Origin: CAVSUZ01 sp963791885
Lineage (GTDB): Bacteria; Pseudomonadota; Alphaproteobacteria; Acetobacterales; Acetobacteraceae
Assembly: GCA_963791885.1 (NCBI GenBank)
Contig: CAWBUL010000006.1
Coordinates: 744,001 to 808,000 of the forward strand
DNA length: 64,000 bases
Direction: 5' to 3'
Part shown: one piece after another, positions 1 to 8,675 of the stretch
How positions within the stretch are numbered: position 1 is the stretch's first letter
How the letters are laid out: each line of letters opens with the position of its first letter
Program-made: the position numbers and the translations under genes
Notes under the pieces: generated by a model
The model's database searches: none
Seen by the model: only the letters and a program-made list of their open reading frames with translations
What the model was told of the DNA's origin: nothing

Positions 1-556
1 CGCGCGAAGCCGGCTCATGCGCCCCGTTCGTATGGGACGACGCGAGCGTGCAGCCGGTATGGCAGCGCCTGGCTGACCGTGCCGCCGCGATCGGCCGACC
101 GGTGCCGCAGCACGGGACCACGGCGGAGGCAGACCTGCGACTTCTTGCCGATCAGCGCCCTGTCAAACCGGTCTTCAGCGACAGCGATCGCGTCATTTTC
201 GTCCTGCCGAGTGGCGCCCGCGAGACGCGGTTAGTCTCGCGTGCGCAGTCGCCAACCGAGGCGCGTCCCTGGCTGGAGGACCGTCGCCGGCTTGGCGTGC
301 GCGTGAAGCGCATCGTGCTGCGCGGCGCTGACGAAACGCGCCAAATCCCGATGGATCACTCCGATCTCACCTGAGGCTGGTGGGCGGTGGAGCGGGACGG
401 GCAGATCATGAGCCGATGGACCGATGGCGAGGCGGTGCTGCCGCGCTGCCGCCGATGCGTGGCCCCGCTGTGCTGGAGATCCAGCTGGCCGGCTCGATGA
501 TCTACGCCGTCGACGTTGCGCCTGTCGGCGGAGCCGAGCGGCGCGCTGCCGCCTAA
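1..556 (+). pseudogene. C-terminal part of a Hint-domain-type secreted protein (broken)
   Basis: The frame is open from the window edge (..FVWDDASVQPVWQRLADRA..) and reads to a TGA at 372-374 after DHSDLT. The same frame continues past the stop as GWWAVERDGQIMSRWTDGEAVL, then shifts near 435 into a frame ending in LAGSMIYAVDV..ERRAAA with TAA at 554-556. One nonsense change and one frameshift therefore separate three stretches that read as one protein. From memory, the sequence (SRAQSPTEARPWLEDRRRLG) resembles the C-terminal region of Hint-domain proteins common in Acetobacteraceae, which are often exported. The Hint domain itself would lie outside the window. The family call is recollection; the broken frame is seen directly. 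Confidence 0.6.
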
Positions 557-751
557 CGCCCGTGGGCGCCCCAGCGGCGGAGCCGTGGGCAGGCGCGAGA
601 GCGATCGGGAAGCCACTTATCGACTCTCTATGCGCTCGTGGATGCACGCGAAATGGCGCACTCCATTACGCGGCAGCAACGCTCTCGCCGCTGCGCCCTG
701 ATCCGCTAAACTGACGTCGCGCCGTCGCGCGCATGCAGGCCGGAAGGAGGA

Positions 752-952
752 ATGTCCATGATGACATTCAATGAAGCCGTGCGGGTGCTGAAGGGGCCGC
801 GCGAAAACACCGTCGCTGGCTACGTCAACTATTCGACCGCAGCGGCGACCTACTACGCGCACCTCATGCGCCGCACCGACCACCCCGAGCCGCCCCGCTC
901 GGTGCTCACGATGGATGACGCAGGGTGCGCAGCATCACGCCGCCTGGTCTGA
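752..952 (+). CDS. Small hypothetical protein (66 aa)
   Basis: A very good Shine-Dalgarno (GGAAGGAGGA, 741-750) sits before ATG 752; a second ATG at 758 is also possible. The product begins MSMMTFNEAVRVLKG and has no recognised domain, signal peptide or membrane segment. Codon-like sequence seems to continue in other frames after 920, so the C-terminus may be shifted and the true protein longer. I do not recognise the family. Confidence 0.35.
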   Translation: MSMMTFNEAVRVLKGPRENTVAGYVNYSTAAATYYAHLMRRTDHPEPPRSVLTMDDAGCAASRRLV

Positions 953-1275
953 ACGCAGCGGTCGTGACGGTGCGTGACGACCCGGTGTCCTCGCCGCTGA
1001 CCAATCCCGCCGCGCCCGAGCAGCACGGCTTCAGCCCGCCATCGCCGCCGCAACCGAGCGAACCGGACTTGCGCCGGAGGCTCGCCGCCGCGCTCGATGC
1101 CGAGCAGAGGCGCACGATCGGCCGGCGCGGGCACAGAGCGCGAACGATCGTGCGGAACGCCACCTGGAGCAGTGCAGCACAGCGCTGCGCGGCTCCGATG
1201 GCCTGGACGATGAGACCAGCCGAGCGGTGATCGAGCAGTTGGTGAGCGATACCGCAAGCGATCCGGCTTCTGACT
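953..1275 (+). other. Unidentified coding-like remnant
   Basis: No intact gene is visible. The frame through 1120-1270 reads as a plausible helical C-terminus (RAERHLEQCSTALRGSDG, then RAVIEQLVSDTASD), while a neighbouring frame supplies the upstream part (PPQPSEPDLRRRLAAALDA). This suggests a frameshifted gene whose end was cut by the IS630 fragment that follows. Function unknown. Confidence 0.25.
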
Positions 1276-1660
1276 GTGCCGCCCGACCTCGGCGGTGATG
1301 ACCGATTACGGCTGATCGCCCGGAGCAGGGGCGGGCACGTTGCCACGCGGCCATGGCAAGGTGAGCGGTATCGGCGGCAGCTCGGTGCAACGCATCTGGC
1401 GCGCCCATGGCCTGCAGACACACCGGACGCGCCATTTCAAGCTGTCCACCGATCCGCAGTTTGCCGAGAAGCTGCGCGATGTCGTCGGCCTCTATGTTGA
1501 TCCGCCGGCCCATGCGGTGGTGATGTCGGTCGATGACAAGAGCAAGATCCAGGCGCTCGATCGCACACAGCCCGGCCTGCCGCTCAAACGGGGCTGCTGT
1601 GGCACCATGACGCATATGTGGACGGCCGCCTCCCCGCAAGCATTTTCAGCCGATGTTTGA
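1276..1660 (+). pseudogene. IS630-family transposase fragment
   Basis: The frame holds SSVQRIWRAHGLQ, DPQFAEKL, DVVGLYVDPPAHAVVMSVDD and QALDRTQPGLPLK, closely matching the middle of the intact IS630 transposase at 61221-62291 in this window. It includes the first catalytic Asp region (SVDDKSKIQ). Similarity stops abruptly after GTMTH, so the second Asp and the Glu are missing. No terminal repeat or target duplication is seen. It is a more diverged relative of the three near-identical copies elsewhere, hence an older insertion. Confidence 0.8.
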
Positions 1661-1898
1661 TCAGATCGCTTGCGTTCATATATCCGGCCTGTTGTCGCGC
1701 TCGCACATGAACGCTGGCCAAGATGGTTTCCGCGACGCGAGTTCCTAACACGACTGCGACCTGCGAGTGGCCTATGCGTCATTCGGAGTATCTCGCATCT
1801 TGGATCGATCGATCACACCATCTGCTCATTATCCTGCAAGTTCTGGCATCGGCTCAGCACGGTTGCAGATGAGTTGCTCGCCGTGTCTGGCTGATCTT

Positions 1899-2720
1899 CT
1901 ATACGGCGCCAACTGTCGCAGCCGGCTTGATATTGATGGCGTAGCTCTGGCCCGTGCCCATCAGCTTCCACGCGATGCGGGCTGTCTTGTTGGCGAGCGC
2001 TACAGCGGCCAACTTTGGCGGCTTGCGGGCGAAGTTTGATGAGCCCTGGTGAGGCGCTTCCGCCACGTAGAGCCTGTTTGATCACGGCAGTGGCTCCGAC
2101 TGTCAACACGCTATGCAGCCCCTCGTCGCCGCCCGCGTGATAACGCCAAGCCTCACCTTGCCGGCGGTAGAGTGGTCCTTTGGTGTCAAGCCGATCCAGG
2201 CAGCGAATTGGCGGCCTGATCGGAATAACTCAGGCGCCGGGGTCTTCATAAGCAGCATCGCCGCGGCAATTGGGCCAGCGCCGGGGATCTTTGCAAGACG
2301 TCTGCTCCCCTCATTGGCCCGATGCCAGGCCATCAACTTGGCATCGACCTCGTCGATCTGCTGCTCCATCTGTTCATATTCTTTCGCCTGGATAGCAAAC
2401 AGCTCTCGCGCCAAGGTGGGCACACCCTCGTCGGCTTGGATGCGCTCGAGCAGCTGCGCCAAGTGCGCCATTCCCTTGGCCGCCGTAAGGCCAAACTCGG
2501 CAGCATAGCCGCGGATGGCGTTGGCCAGCTGCGTGCGGTTGCGGATCAGCCGATCGCGTAACCCACCAACATCAAGGCTGCTTGCTGCTCAGCCGTCTTC
2601 ACAGGCACGAAGCGCATCGTCGGCCGGCTCATCGCCTCGCAAAGTGCCTCGGCGTCTGCAGCATCGTTCTTGCCGCGCTTGACGTACGGCTTGACCAACT
2701 GAGGCGGGATCAGATGTTTG
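1899..2720 (-). pseudogene. IS110-family transposase remnant
   Basis: Reading leftwards, the fragment begins at LIPPQLVKPYVKRGKNDAAD (the DEDD-domain motif of IS110 transposases), continues to AEQQAALMLV, changes frame near 2550, and resumes with the Transposase_20 half (KIPGAGPIAAAMLL, GRQFAAWIGLTP). It shifts again near 2105 and 2045 and ends KPAATVGAV with a stop at 1899-1901. The first 60 or so residues, including the first acidic residue, are gone at 2720. At least three frameshifts make it inactive. It abuts the truncated PEP-CTERM gene, so it or its partner probably caused that truncation. Confidence 0.85.
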
Positions 2721-2769
2721 GTCCCGGAGAGTCGTGACGCTAACCTGACCCGAGAGGGAGAGGAGGCGC

Positions 2770-3075
2770 TATGGCAGGCAGTCTTCACGGCTCAGCCCGA
2801 CCGACGCCAGCGGGAACTATTCCAACGCCAGTTCGTCGATCACCGACGGGCACTTCTCGCCCTATATCAACGGCACCGGCACGTTCGTGATTGCCAACTC
2901 CGCTATCACCACCGATACACTGATCTCGGCCGTGACGTTCAACTTCGGCACAGGCCCAGATACGTTCCTACCGGGCGTTCCCTCGCATCCGGTGTCTGAA
3001 CCAGCGTCGTTACTACTGCTCGGCTCCGGTCTGATTGGTCTGGGGATGCTCAGGAAGTCTAAACGGACTGGATAG
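2770..3075 (+). pseudogene. PEP-CTERM-type protein, C-terminal fragment
   Basis: From about 2803 one frame reads DASGNYSNASSSITDGHFSP and then NFGTGPDTFLPGVP. It ends in SEPASLLLLGSGLIGLG followed by MLRKSKRTG: a Pro-containing EPAS motif, one hydrophobic helix and a basic tail. This is the tripartite PEP-CTERM sorting signal that anchors exported proteins for exosortase processing. No start codon, ribosome site or signal peptide remains; the 5' part was lost at the IS110 remnant. The host should therefore encode an exosortase elsewhere. Confidence 0.7.
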
Positions 3076-3471
3076 AACTCGCGTTCATCAGGTTTATGAG
3101 TTGGTGGGTGGTTGGCGATCGCCGGTCACCCAACGGCTTCATAAATTCTGAGTCGCTCTCGCGTTTGAGGTTACGAAACGTCAGAATAAACTGAATTCTG
3201 CCGCATTGAGGCGCCATCGGAACCAAACACTGCCGGGGGCTTCTCACCGACGGACAACTCCCCACTCGGGCGGTGGCCTGTTGCTTGCTCGTCATCGTCG
3301 TCGTGGCGTGTCTCATCGGCTCTGCGGCGTATTACGCAGCCCTGTGGTGGCTCTTCGAGCCTGACCGAAAAATCGGATTGAGTGACCCCAGCTGGCGCGA
3401 TCCCCTTGGCTTTCCACTGGGTCGGATACGCCATCCCTGGAGTGAGATCACCTGCGCACTAGCAGCGAGAC
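3076..3471. other. No recognisable gene
   Basis: About 400 bases between the PEP-CTERM tail and an IS5 fragment. Short open frames exist on both strands, but none has a ribosome site, domain or family resemblance. It is probably decayed mobile DNA. Confidence 0.4.
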
Positions 3472-3615
3472 GGACTGCGCTACGCAAGCGACCTGATGGA
3501 TCAGGAGTGGTCGCTGATCGCACCCTTCATGCCGCCGCCCAGCGCCACATCCCGTACCAGGGTTCCAGGTGGTCAGACCATCGCGAGCGGATCTTTCCTG
3601 CCGCTCTCCTGTTAG
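3472..3615 (+). pseudogene. IS5-family transposase N-terminal fragment
   Basis: The frame reads GLRYASDLMDQEWSLIAPFM followed by PPPSATSRTR and a stop at 3613-3615. This is the conserved start of IS5-type transposases (RYxSDLTDxEWxLIxPFMP). Nothing of the DDE catalytic domain follows. The end overlaps the stop codon of the convergent beta-helix gene by a few bases. Confidence 0.7.
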
Positions 3616-4802
3616 CTCCCGTGGGCGAGGATCACCTGTGATTGATGCGTCGGGTCAAAATACGGCCCGGACCCGGCTGACGGATTGATCGACGCACCCT
3701 GCAGAATGATGACGGATCCGTCGTCAGTCACGAGGTCCGACGGACCAACCGCGGCAGCCAGAACCGAGCCCGTCGGGTCATCTCTGCTGTTCGCCACGGT
3801 TGATGTCACATCACTCTCGCTCGGCGCCTGGGACGAAGACGACGAACTCGAGCCCGTGATGAAACTCATCCCTGACGAACTCCCCGGGCGTGAACCCAGA
3901 GCGGGTTCCGATGACAACGTGACGTCGCCGGAAACGGCCCCCGGCCCCTTCAGCAATGCGCTGCTGGACAGACCATAGATGCCATTGCCGGTTATGGACG
4001 CCGCTGTGGAGGTATCGTTCCAGATGCCCTTTCCGCCGTGCCGATCGTTCAGGATCAGGTTGTCCGTCACCGTCAGGCTACCCGGGTGAAGTTTCCCATC
4101 CTCGCCGTAGGCGATCATCCAGGGGTTTTGGCTTTTCGGGCCCTGTTCGATCGTGTTGCCCTGAATCAGTGCATTTCCCCCATTGGGGATGTCGATGTCG
4201 TAGCTGGACGTTCCTGTCGGCCCGTCCTTGATCAGGTTGTTCTCAATATCGTTGTTGAAGGCGCGGGATTTCACTTCGTGCCCAACCATGGCGTCTTCGC
4301 TGACGCTGTTGGTCATCGTGAATTGAGCCACGTAACCAATGTAGAGATTGTGCCCCAGCCCGGTCGCAATTCCGTTGTGGTCGAATGTGCTGCCCTGAAC
4401 GATAATCGTGCCGGTGTTGGCAACAAACGGCGTGCCCAGAATTCCATCCTGGTTGTTGCTGAACGTGTCGTTGTTCAGAGTCAGATTCCCGTTCTGATAG
4501 CGTATTCCCGCCCCGTTCTGGCTGGGTGATTTGGCGCCCGTAAACGTCAACCCCTCGATCGTGATATTGGGAGCGGTGCTTGTCGAACCTGCAATCAGCA
4601 TGCCCTTCGCCACTGGACCGGATGCATGCAGTACGACTGGGCCGTTCCCCGCCGCCTCGATGGTCAGGCTCTTCGTCAGAAGAATGTCCTTCGTTTTATA
4701 AATACCTGCATCGATCAAGATTGTGTCGCCTGAGCTCGCTGCGGAAACCGCACTGGCAATGGTCGTGTAGGGCTCCTTTGCGCCTACGTTTAAAATCGCC
4801 AT
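3612..4802 (-). CDS. Right-handed parallel beta-helix repeat protein
   Basis: The product is 396 aa from ATG 4802, chosen because AAGGAGC lies 8 bases upstream (a longer frame to 4868 has no such site). Residues about 1-310 carry repeated short strands with Asn/Thr turns (NITIEGLTFTG, NLTLNNDTFSNNQ, NALIQGNTIEQ, SLTVTDNLILND), typical of parallel beta-helices (Beta_helix/NosD-like). A Ser-rich linker (GSSSSSSSQ) leads to a less ordered tail. There is no N-terminal signal peptide or membrane helix, so export, if any, would use a C-terminal signal. The role (carbohydrate binding or lyase-like, or adhesin) cannot be fixed; no catalytic set is visible. A related fold appears at 63690-64000. Confidence 0.75.
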   Translation of the reverse strand: MAILNVGAKEPYTTIASAVSAASSGDTILIDAGIYKTKDILLTKSLTIEAAGNGPVVLHASGPVAKGMLIAGSTSTAPNITIEGLTFTGAKSPSQNGAGIRYQNGNLTLNNDTFSNNQDGILGTPFVANTGTIIVQGSTFDHNGIATGLGHNLYIGYVAQFTMTNSVSEDAMVGHEVKSRAFNNDIENNLIKDGPTGTSSYDIDIPNGGNALIQGNTIEQGPKSQNPWMIAYGEDGKLHPGSLTVTDNLILNDRHGGKGIWNDTSTAASITGNGIYGLSSSALLKGPGAVSGDVTLSSEPALGSRPGSSSGMSFITGSSSSSSSQAPSESDVTSTVANSRDDPTGSVLAAAVGPSDLVTDDGSVIILQGASINPSAGSGPYFDPTHQSQVILAHGS

Positions 4803-5085
4803 CCTGACAGCTCCTTGTTCCCGGTTGATTTCTTTTTGCCGACTTGAGATCGGCCCCGCCCGATACACAGGTTCCTCTGAGTGTGCGACTGGCGGTCACA
4901 GGGGATGGCGAAACCTTAATAGAGCGTTTCGTTTGAAGAGGAGAATTTCCTATTTTGGGAGCCGGCCGATCCCGATTTACACTCGCGGCGTTCCAGTTGG
5001 GTTTTGGAGCAAGATCTTTTGCGGTTGCGCAATTCCGGCGTGCCCCCCGACGAACCTCCGGTAGGGCTAACCGAGTTTCACCGCA

Positions 5086-5239
5086 ATGCAGCATGTCCCC
5101 GCAGAAAGCCCACCACGGGCGCCTGATCCACCTCCGCCGCGAGCGTCCCCCGAGGCGGCGACTCCAGGAGCCGACCGGGGACGGCGCAGGCTGGTGTTTC
5201 CGCACAGCCGACCATGCTGGCAAGTATCCGGACACCTGA
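5086..5239 (+). pseudogene. N-terminal half of an unnamed small-protein family (frameshifted)
   Basis: ATG CAG CAT GTC at 5086 matches the start of the gene at 7193-7465, but one extra base follows. From there the adjacent frame continues the match (SPQKAHHGRLIHL, GDGAGWCF, KYPDT then a stop), against SQKARHGHLIHF, GDGAGWTF and DYPEA in the intact relative. The C-terminal half (QGRSCVYVP region) is absent here, while an orphan copy of that half lies at 6530-6687 on the same strand. Function unknown. Confidence 0.55.
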
Positions 5240-5248
5240 GGAGGTTCC

Positions 5249-5659
5249 TTGTCGTTACAACCGTCGGCTGCGGCGCGTGATTTCGCGGAGGACCGCGCAC
5301 CAAACCTCATTGATGTCCATGTCGGCGACCGGATTCGGTCACGTCGAATGCTGCTCGGCCTATCCCAAGCCAATCTGGGTGCCGTATTGCGGCTGACCTC
5401 TCAGCAGGTCCAGAAATATGAGCGAGGTCTGAACCGCGTTGCCGCATCCCGTCTATTCGAGTTGTCCTGCGTCCTCCAGGTGCCCATCAGCTTCTTTTTT
5501 GACGATTTGCGAGGGTCAGAACGCAGATCCGCGGATCGCTCGGACGAGATGCTGGAGCCGGTTGCGACTCACGGCTTGAACCATTGGGAGACGCTGGAAC
5601 TCGTCCGCGCGTACTACCGCATCAAGGACCCCCGCAAGCGGTCGAAGCTGTTCAGCTGA
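5249..5659 (+). CDS. XRE-family helix-turn-helix regulator
   Basis: 136 aa. The start is TTG 5249, supported by AGGAGG six bases upstream. Residues about 24-80 form a Cro/CI-type HTH (VGDRIRSRRMLLGLSQANLG, TSQQVQKYERGLNRV). The rest has the form of a common alphaproteobacterial DNA-binding protein that ends LVRAYYRIKDPxxRxxxFxLI. The last residues are probably shifted: the present frame stops at KLFS, while the next frame gives QLIEAMAG. Loss of about ten residues may be harmless. No operon partner is visible, and the target is unknown. Confidence 0.75.
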   Translation: MSLQPSAAARDFAEDRAPNLIDVHVGDRIRSRRMLLGLSQANLGAVLRLTSQQVQKYERGLNRVAASRLFELSCVLQVPISFFFDDLRGSERRSADRSDEMLEPVATHGLNHWETLELVRAYYRIKDPRKRSKLFS

Positions 5660-5977
5660 TCGAGGCAATGGCCGGCTGGATCGGACGGCGATTCGGATCA
5701 CACGCGGTTGTAGCACGAGGCGACACATACAACCTCCGCGCTCGCCTCCCCCCTAGGTTTCCCGCGGGCGGGACGAACCGCGCGTCATCACCTTGGCCAT
5801 GGCGGAGCCGGCGCACCGAGGTTACGCGCGCACGAGGCCGGGGGGTTCGGGCAGCGACCTGCCTCCGGTTTCGTCTGAGCTGATCACAGATCCACACGCC
5901 GAAATGGCTGTAGGAGAGCGGCCTGCAGTTGCGGTCGATCACCGAAATGCTGGCGCCTGGCCGAGTCGCGAGGGAGC
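5660..5977. other. No gene; displaced tail of the HTH regulator
   Basis: The first 30 bases hold the out-of-frame C-terminal codons of the regulator (QLIEAMAG). The remaining 290 bases show no ribosome site, hairpin or recognisable protein on either strand. Confidence 0.4.
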
Positions 5978-6400
5978 TTAAGAAAGCTCCCTCACCAGTC
6001 GGAGCGTCAGGTACCTCATCGGGTACCCCTTAGTAATGGGTACCCCATAGTAATCGTCAACCCGCCGACCATAGGCGGGATCATCCCACGTGGCGGCCTC
6101 ATCCGTGGCATACGAAGGAGCGCCCTCCAGACGCGAACGGTCTATATCGACCACGTATCCTCCTTGACGCGGATCATACGTCAATGCCTGCCAAGGGAGC
6201 GGGTGGTATCTATCCCCGATACCGAGAAAGCCACCGAAACTCATGATCGCGTAGTCGGCTTTTCCGGATACCTTGTCGAGCATTACATCATAGATGCTAC
6301 CAAGCTTTTCCCCGGCTGTATTGTACACTGCGGTCCCATTCACCTTGCTGGCTGCAATGAGGTGGCCTCGCGTATCAGACGGATTGTTGAGGTCTGCCAT
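5978..6400 (-). CDS. PRC-barrel domain protein
   Basis: 140 aa from ATG 6400, with GGAGAAA 4-10 bases upstream. Residues about 18-100 form a PRC-barrel (VYNTAGEKLGSIYDVMLDK, YAIMSFGGFLGIGDRYHPLP, LTYDPRQGGYVVDI). This beta-barrel, related to the photosynthetic reaction centre H subunit, is common in stand-alone stress-related proteins. The C-terminus (DDYYGVPITKGYP then MRYLTLRLVRELS) departs from the usual short YYG..Y ending, at exactly the place where a 17-bp tandem duplication lies in the DNA. It is probably soluble and cytoplasmic, of unknown role. Confidence 0.8.
   Translation of the reverse strand: MADLNNPSDTRGHLIAASKVNGTAVYNTAGEKLGSIYDVMLDKVSGKADYAIMSFGGFLGIGDRYHPLPWQALTYDPRQGGYVVDIDRSRLEGAPSYATDEAATWDDPAYGRRVDDYYGVPITKGYPMRYLTLRLVRELS
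6021..6054. repeat. 17-bp tandem duplication inside the PRC-barrel gene
   Basis: Two adjacent 17-bp units, GGGTACCCCTTAGTAAT and GGGTACCCCATAGTAAT, differ at one base. Because 17 is not a multiple of three, the duplication shifts the reading frame of the PRC-barrel gene just before its expected end and adds an aberrant tail. Confidence 0.8.
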
Positions 6401-6529
6401 AGGTTTCTCCACTGTTCGCGTCCGGCATGTCTGCTCAGAGGGCAGAATGGCCAACGTGGAACTCCCAACTGGGAGCGGCGAAGTCGGTTCCTTTCCCCCG
6501 AAAACGTCATCCTCTACGGCCGCCGCGAG

Positions 6530-6687
6530 CCGCCATAGCCGAGCACGGGGGCGAATACCCCGACAACATGCCGCAGGCGATAATTGCTATCGATCCGCAG
6601 GGGCGATCCTGCGTCTACGTGCCGGTGCGGGAAAACGGGCGCGTGGTGGACGGCGTGGCGTTCGAATTGGCGGACGAAGGCCGGTAA
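6530..6687 (+). pseudogene. C-terminal half of the same unnamed small-protein family
   Basis: The frame reads AEHGGEYPDNMPQAIIAIDP then QGRSCVYVPVRENGRVVDG, aligning with EHGGDYPEAMPQ and QGRSCVYVPIKEDGRVVDS of the intact relative at 7193-7465. Upstream sequence in this frame (from 6427) does not resemble the family N-terminus, so this is an isolated C-terminal half. The missing N-terminal half is found at 5086-5239, in the same orientation. Confidence 0.5.
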
Positions 6688-6779
6688 GGCCAACACGCGC
6701 ACGCTGGCGATCTGGCTGGGGCCGGGGCTACAAGGGCGCTCGTGTGTGGCCGATAGGCGTCCTGCCCGCTGAGGCCACA

Positions 6780-6944
6780 CTATTTCTTGGCGTTCAGCCG
6801 CGCCAGCGCCTCGCTGAGTCTTGCTAGTGCTTTAGCCACATACGGGGCTGCCGTCTTCTTCGCTTGCTCCAGTGCCGGGCTTTTCCATAGCTTCGCAAGC
6901 CGTTCGGCTAGATCCCCGAGCGTGGTTCTCTCGGGATTTTTCAT
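6780..6944 (-). CDS. Small helical hypothetical protein (54 aa)
   Basis: ATG 6944 to TAG 6780-6782. The product starts MKNPERTTLGDLAERLAKLW and continues as Ala/Lys/Leu-rich amphipathic helix (YVAKALARLSEALARLNAKK). The upstream ribosome site is weak. Regular hydrophobic spacing and lack of rare codons favour a real gene; a helical DNA-associated or coiled-coil peptide is possible. Family unknown. Confidence 0.4.
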   Translation of the reverse strand: MKNPERTTLGDLAERLAKLWKSPALEQAKKTAAPYVAKALARLSEALARLNAKK

Positions 6945-7192
6945 GGCGGCAGTTTAGCAAACCGGAGCCGTTCACCCAAGGGCGGCTCCTGGTAGCCGTA
7001 GGCGCGCCTCCGGATCGTCCGAAGCCTCCCGCGCGGCATCACGCGCTTTCTGGGTGGCTGACCTTGGCCTTCCTGATCCGTCGCGCGCGGCCGCAAGTCG
7101 GCTCGGTGGCGGGGCCTCGACGACGTGCGGGTGGCGAGTGAGCACCACCGCCATATCGGCACGGCGCCCGAAGAAAGAAGAACCGGAAACGA

Positions 7193-7465
7193 TCAACCGT
7201 TCTCAGATTTTACTCGCTTGAACCCGCAGCTATCAACGACTCGCCCATCCTCCTTGATCGGCACATAGACGCACGAGCGGCCCTGTGCGTCCGTCGCGCG
7301 GTTCGCTTGTGGCATAGCCTCGGGGTAATCGCCGCCGTGTTCCAGAAGCTCGAAGGTCCAGCCCGCGCCGTCTCCAGTGGAATCCTGCGGCCGACGCTCG
7401 GGCGGAAGCTCTTGGTAGAAGTGAATGAGATGCCCGTGGCGGGCTTTCTGAGAGACATGCTGCAT
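7193..7465 (-). CDS. Unnamed small-protein family, complete member (90 aa)
   Basis: The frame is open back to 7672, but similarity to the copy at 5086 begins at ATG CAG CAT GTC (7465), so that start is preferred. The protein runs MQHVSQKARHGHLIHFYQE, GDGAGWTFELLEHGGDYPE and QGRSCVYVPIKEDGRVVDS. It has no membrane segment and one cysteine near the centre of the conserved C-terminal motif. It is the only one of three relatives in this window with both halves. I do not recognise a named domain. Confidence 0.5.
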   Translation of the reverse strand: MQHVSQKARHGHLIHFYQELPPERRPQDSTGDGAGWTFELLEHGGDYPEAMPQANRATDAQGRSCVYVPIKEDGRVVDSCGFKRVKSENG

Positions 7466-7646
7466 TGCGGGATAAATCGCCTGATTCGGTCGGAGTTTCC
7501 AGTGTTGATCGATGACGGAGCCACCATTAGCGCCTGTCATCAGGCTTCGGCCTGGGTCGCGTCGAATCATCGGAACGATCCCAGCGCCGAAATAGCTTAG
7601 CGCGTTGTCAGTTGTATGCGGTTCAGAGGGCGTTACAGATTTATGA

Positions 7647-8018
7647 ATGGACAGTGCGACGGAGCCACTCACCCGGCGTCAGTGGCGGTTATTGACTGAT
7701 ATCGCTACGCTTCCCGAGGGCGCTTCATACGCCGCCCTGGAACGCGATCCCGACATTTGCGCGCTGGTTCAGAATGACCTTGTGGCTTTCGAGAATACCC
7801 GGCCGGGTGTCGGGACTGTCCAGATTACGTCTTTCGGTCGCTCCGCTCTCCATCATCGGGTGCCGATGCGGAGCAAGGTAAATCGCCGCCCGTCAAAACT
7901 GACGCAGTACGCGCGAAAAAGAAAGGCGTCCCCCGCCGCTCCGGTTATGAAAGCCAGCCGCGCGAATTCAGTCCCTTTCCTCACGCTGGTCTGCCAACTC
8001 GTCGAACCGCTGTGCTAG
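7647..8018 (+). CDS. Hypothetical protein (123 aa)
   Basis: ATG 7647 (another ATG four bases upstream is out of frame). It begins MDSATEPLTRRQWRLLTDIA and has a plausible winged-helix-like start (LLTDIATLPEGASYAALERD), followed by a Lys/Arg-rich tail. No clear ribosome site. The last 50 bases overlap the convergent gene at 7968-8273. Possibly a small DNA-binding protein, but that is inference only. Confidence 0.4.
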   Translation: MDSATEPLTRRQWRLLTDIATLPEGASYAALERDPDICALVQNDLVAFENTRPGVGTVQITSFGRSALHHRVPMRSKVNRRPSKLTQYARKRKASPAAPVMKASRANSVPFLTLVCQLVEPLC

Positions 8019-8273
8019 CTTCAGCAGCTCATCTCTGATCTGCGCAGTCGAAGCCGTCCCTGCCATCTGTCGATAATACGACGCCCTGTCGCGCGGTTCG
8101 GAAGACGAGCGCACCGAGAAGAGCCTCCACGTGTAGCCCCGCGGTGCGGCCGGAAATGTCTCTCCCACATCCAGGACAATTGCTGTCCCGGTTGGCGCGC
8201 CGACCACGTTCAGTTGGACGTATGTCCGGGAAGCAGGTGCCACGTCGCCTGCGCGGAATTCTTCGTGTGCCAT
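7968..8273 (-). CDS. Hypothetical protein (101 aa)
   Basis: MAHEEFRAGDVAPASRTYVQ, then VLDVGETFPAAPRGYTWRLF, then a helical C-terminus (YYRQMAGTASTAQIRDELLK, LAQRFDELADQ). From memory both halves resemble short uncharacterised proteins common in Rhodospirillales: one ending in FPxAPRGxTW, and one of the type YRxxAxxAxxxxxRxxLLxLAxxYexLA. This copy may be a fusion of the two. No ribosome site of note. Confidence 0.5.
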   Translation of the reverse strand: MAHEEFRAGDVAPASRTYVQLNVVGAPTGTAIVLDVGETFPAAPRGYTWRLFSVRSSSEPRDRASYYRQMAGTASTAQIRDELLKLAQRFDELADQREERD

Positions 8274-8415
8274 CGTGCGTCAATATGCCGGAATCCTCAT
8301 CGCCGAGCTGATCCAGGTCAAGGCAACGCCGGGATGCACGATGAACGGAGAAAAGAACAGGACACGAAAGCACCTCCGGCTATCCACCTTTCGCACCAGC
8401 TCGCGTCAGAGCCGG

Positions 8416-8643
8416 CTATGGCGCGCTTGCGTTACCATCGCGCTGCGACCCCGGCTTGCAGAACCTGCATTCCCGTAGATCTGTGCGGCCCAAGTTGCTG
8501 ATGTGGGCGAGCGCACTCTCACGCGTCGCGAACGGCCCTGACCATATTCCCTGATAATTGCGCGGCGCTCCGCCATCTTCGAGAACCGCTGCCGCCGCTA
8601 ACCTGCAGGATCCGCGGTGCAAAACTGCCCACGGATCTCTCAT
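8416..8643 (-). CDS. Small hypothetical protein with C-terminal Cys pair (75 aa)
   Basis: The centre reads GIWSGPFATRESALAHISNL, then GRTDLRECRFCKPG. A W-x-GPF-x-(T/S)R-x-x-AL..GR..(I/L)R.C..C pattern is shared, from memory, by tiny uncharacterised proteins of acetic-acid-bacteria relatives. The CxxC could bind metal. The start is uncertain; no strong ribosome site is seen. Confidence 0.4.
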   Translation of the reverse strand: MRDPWAVLHRGSCRLAAAAVLEDGGAPRNYQGIWSGPFATRESALAHISNLGRTDLRECRFCKPGSQRDGNASAP

Positions 8644-8675
8644 ATATTAAGCCACTGACTTTCTTGGCAAAACCT

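Noticed and set aside
6972..7196. 74-codon minus frame (MIVSGSSFFGRRADMAVVL..)
   Set aside because: Arg/Ala-rich, no ribosome site, no recognised motif; cannot be separated from chance.
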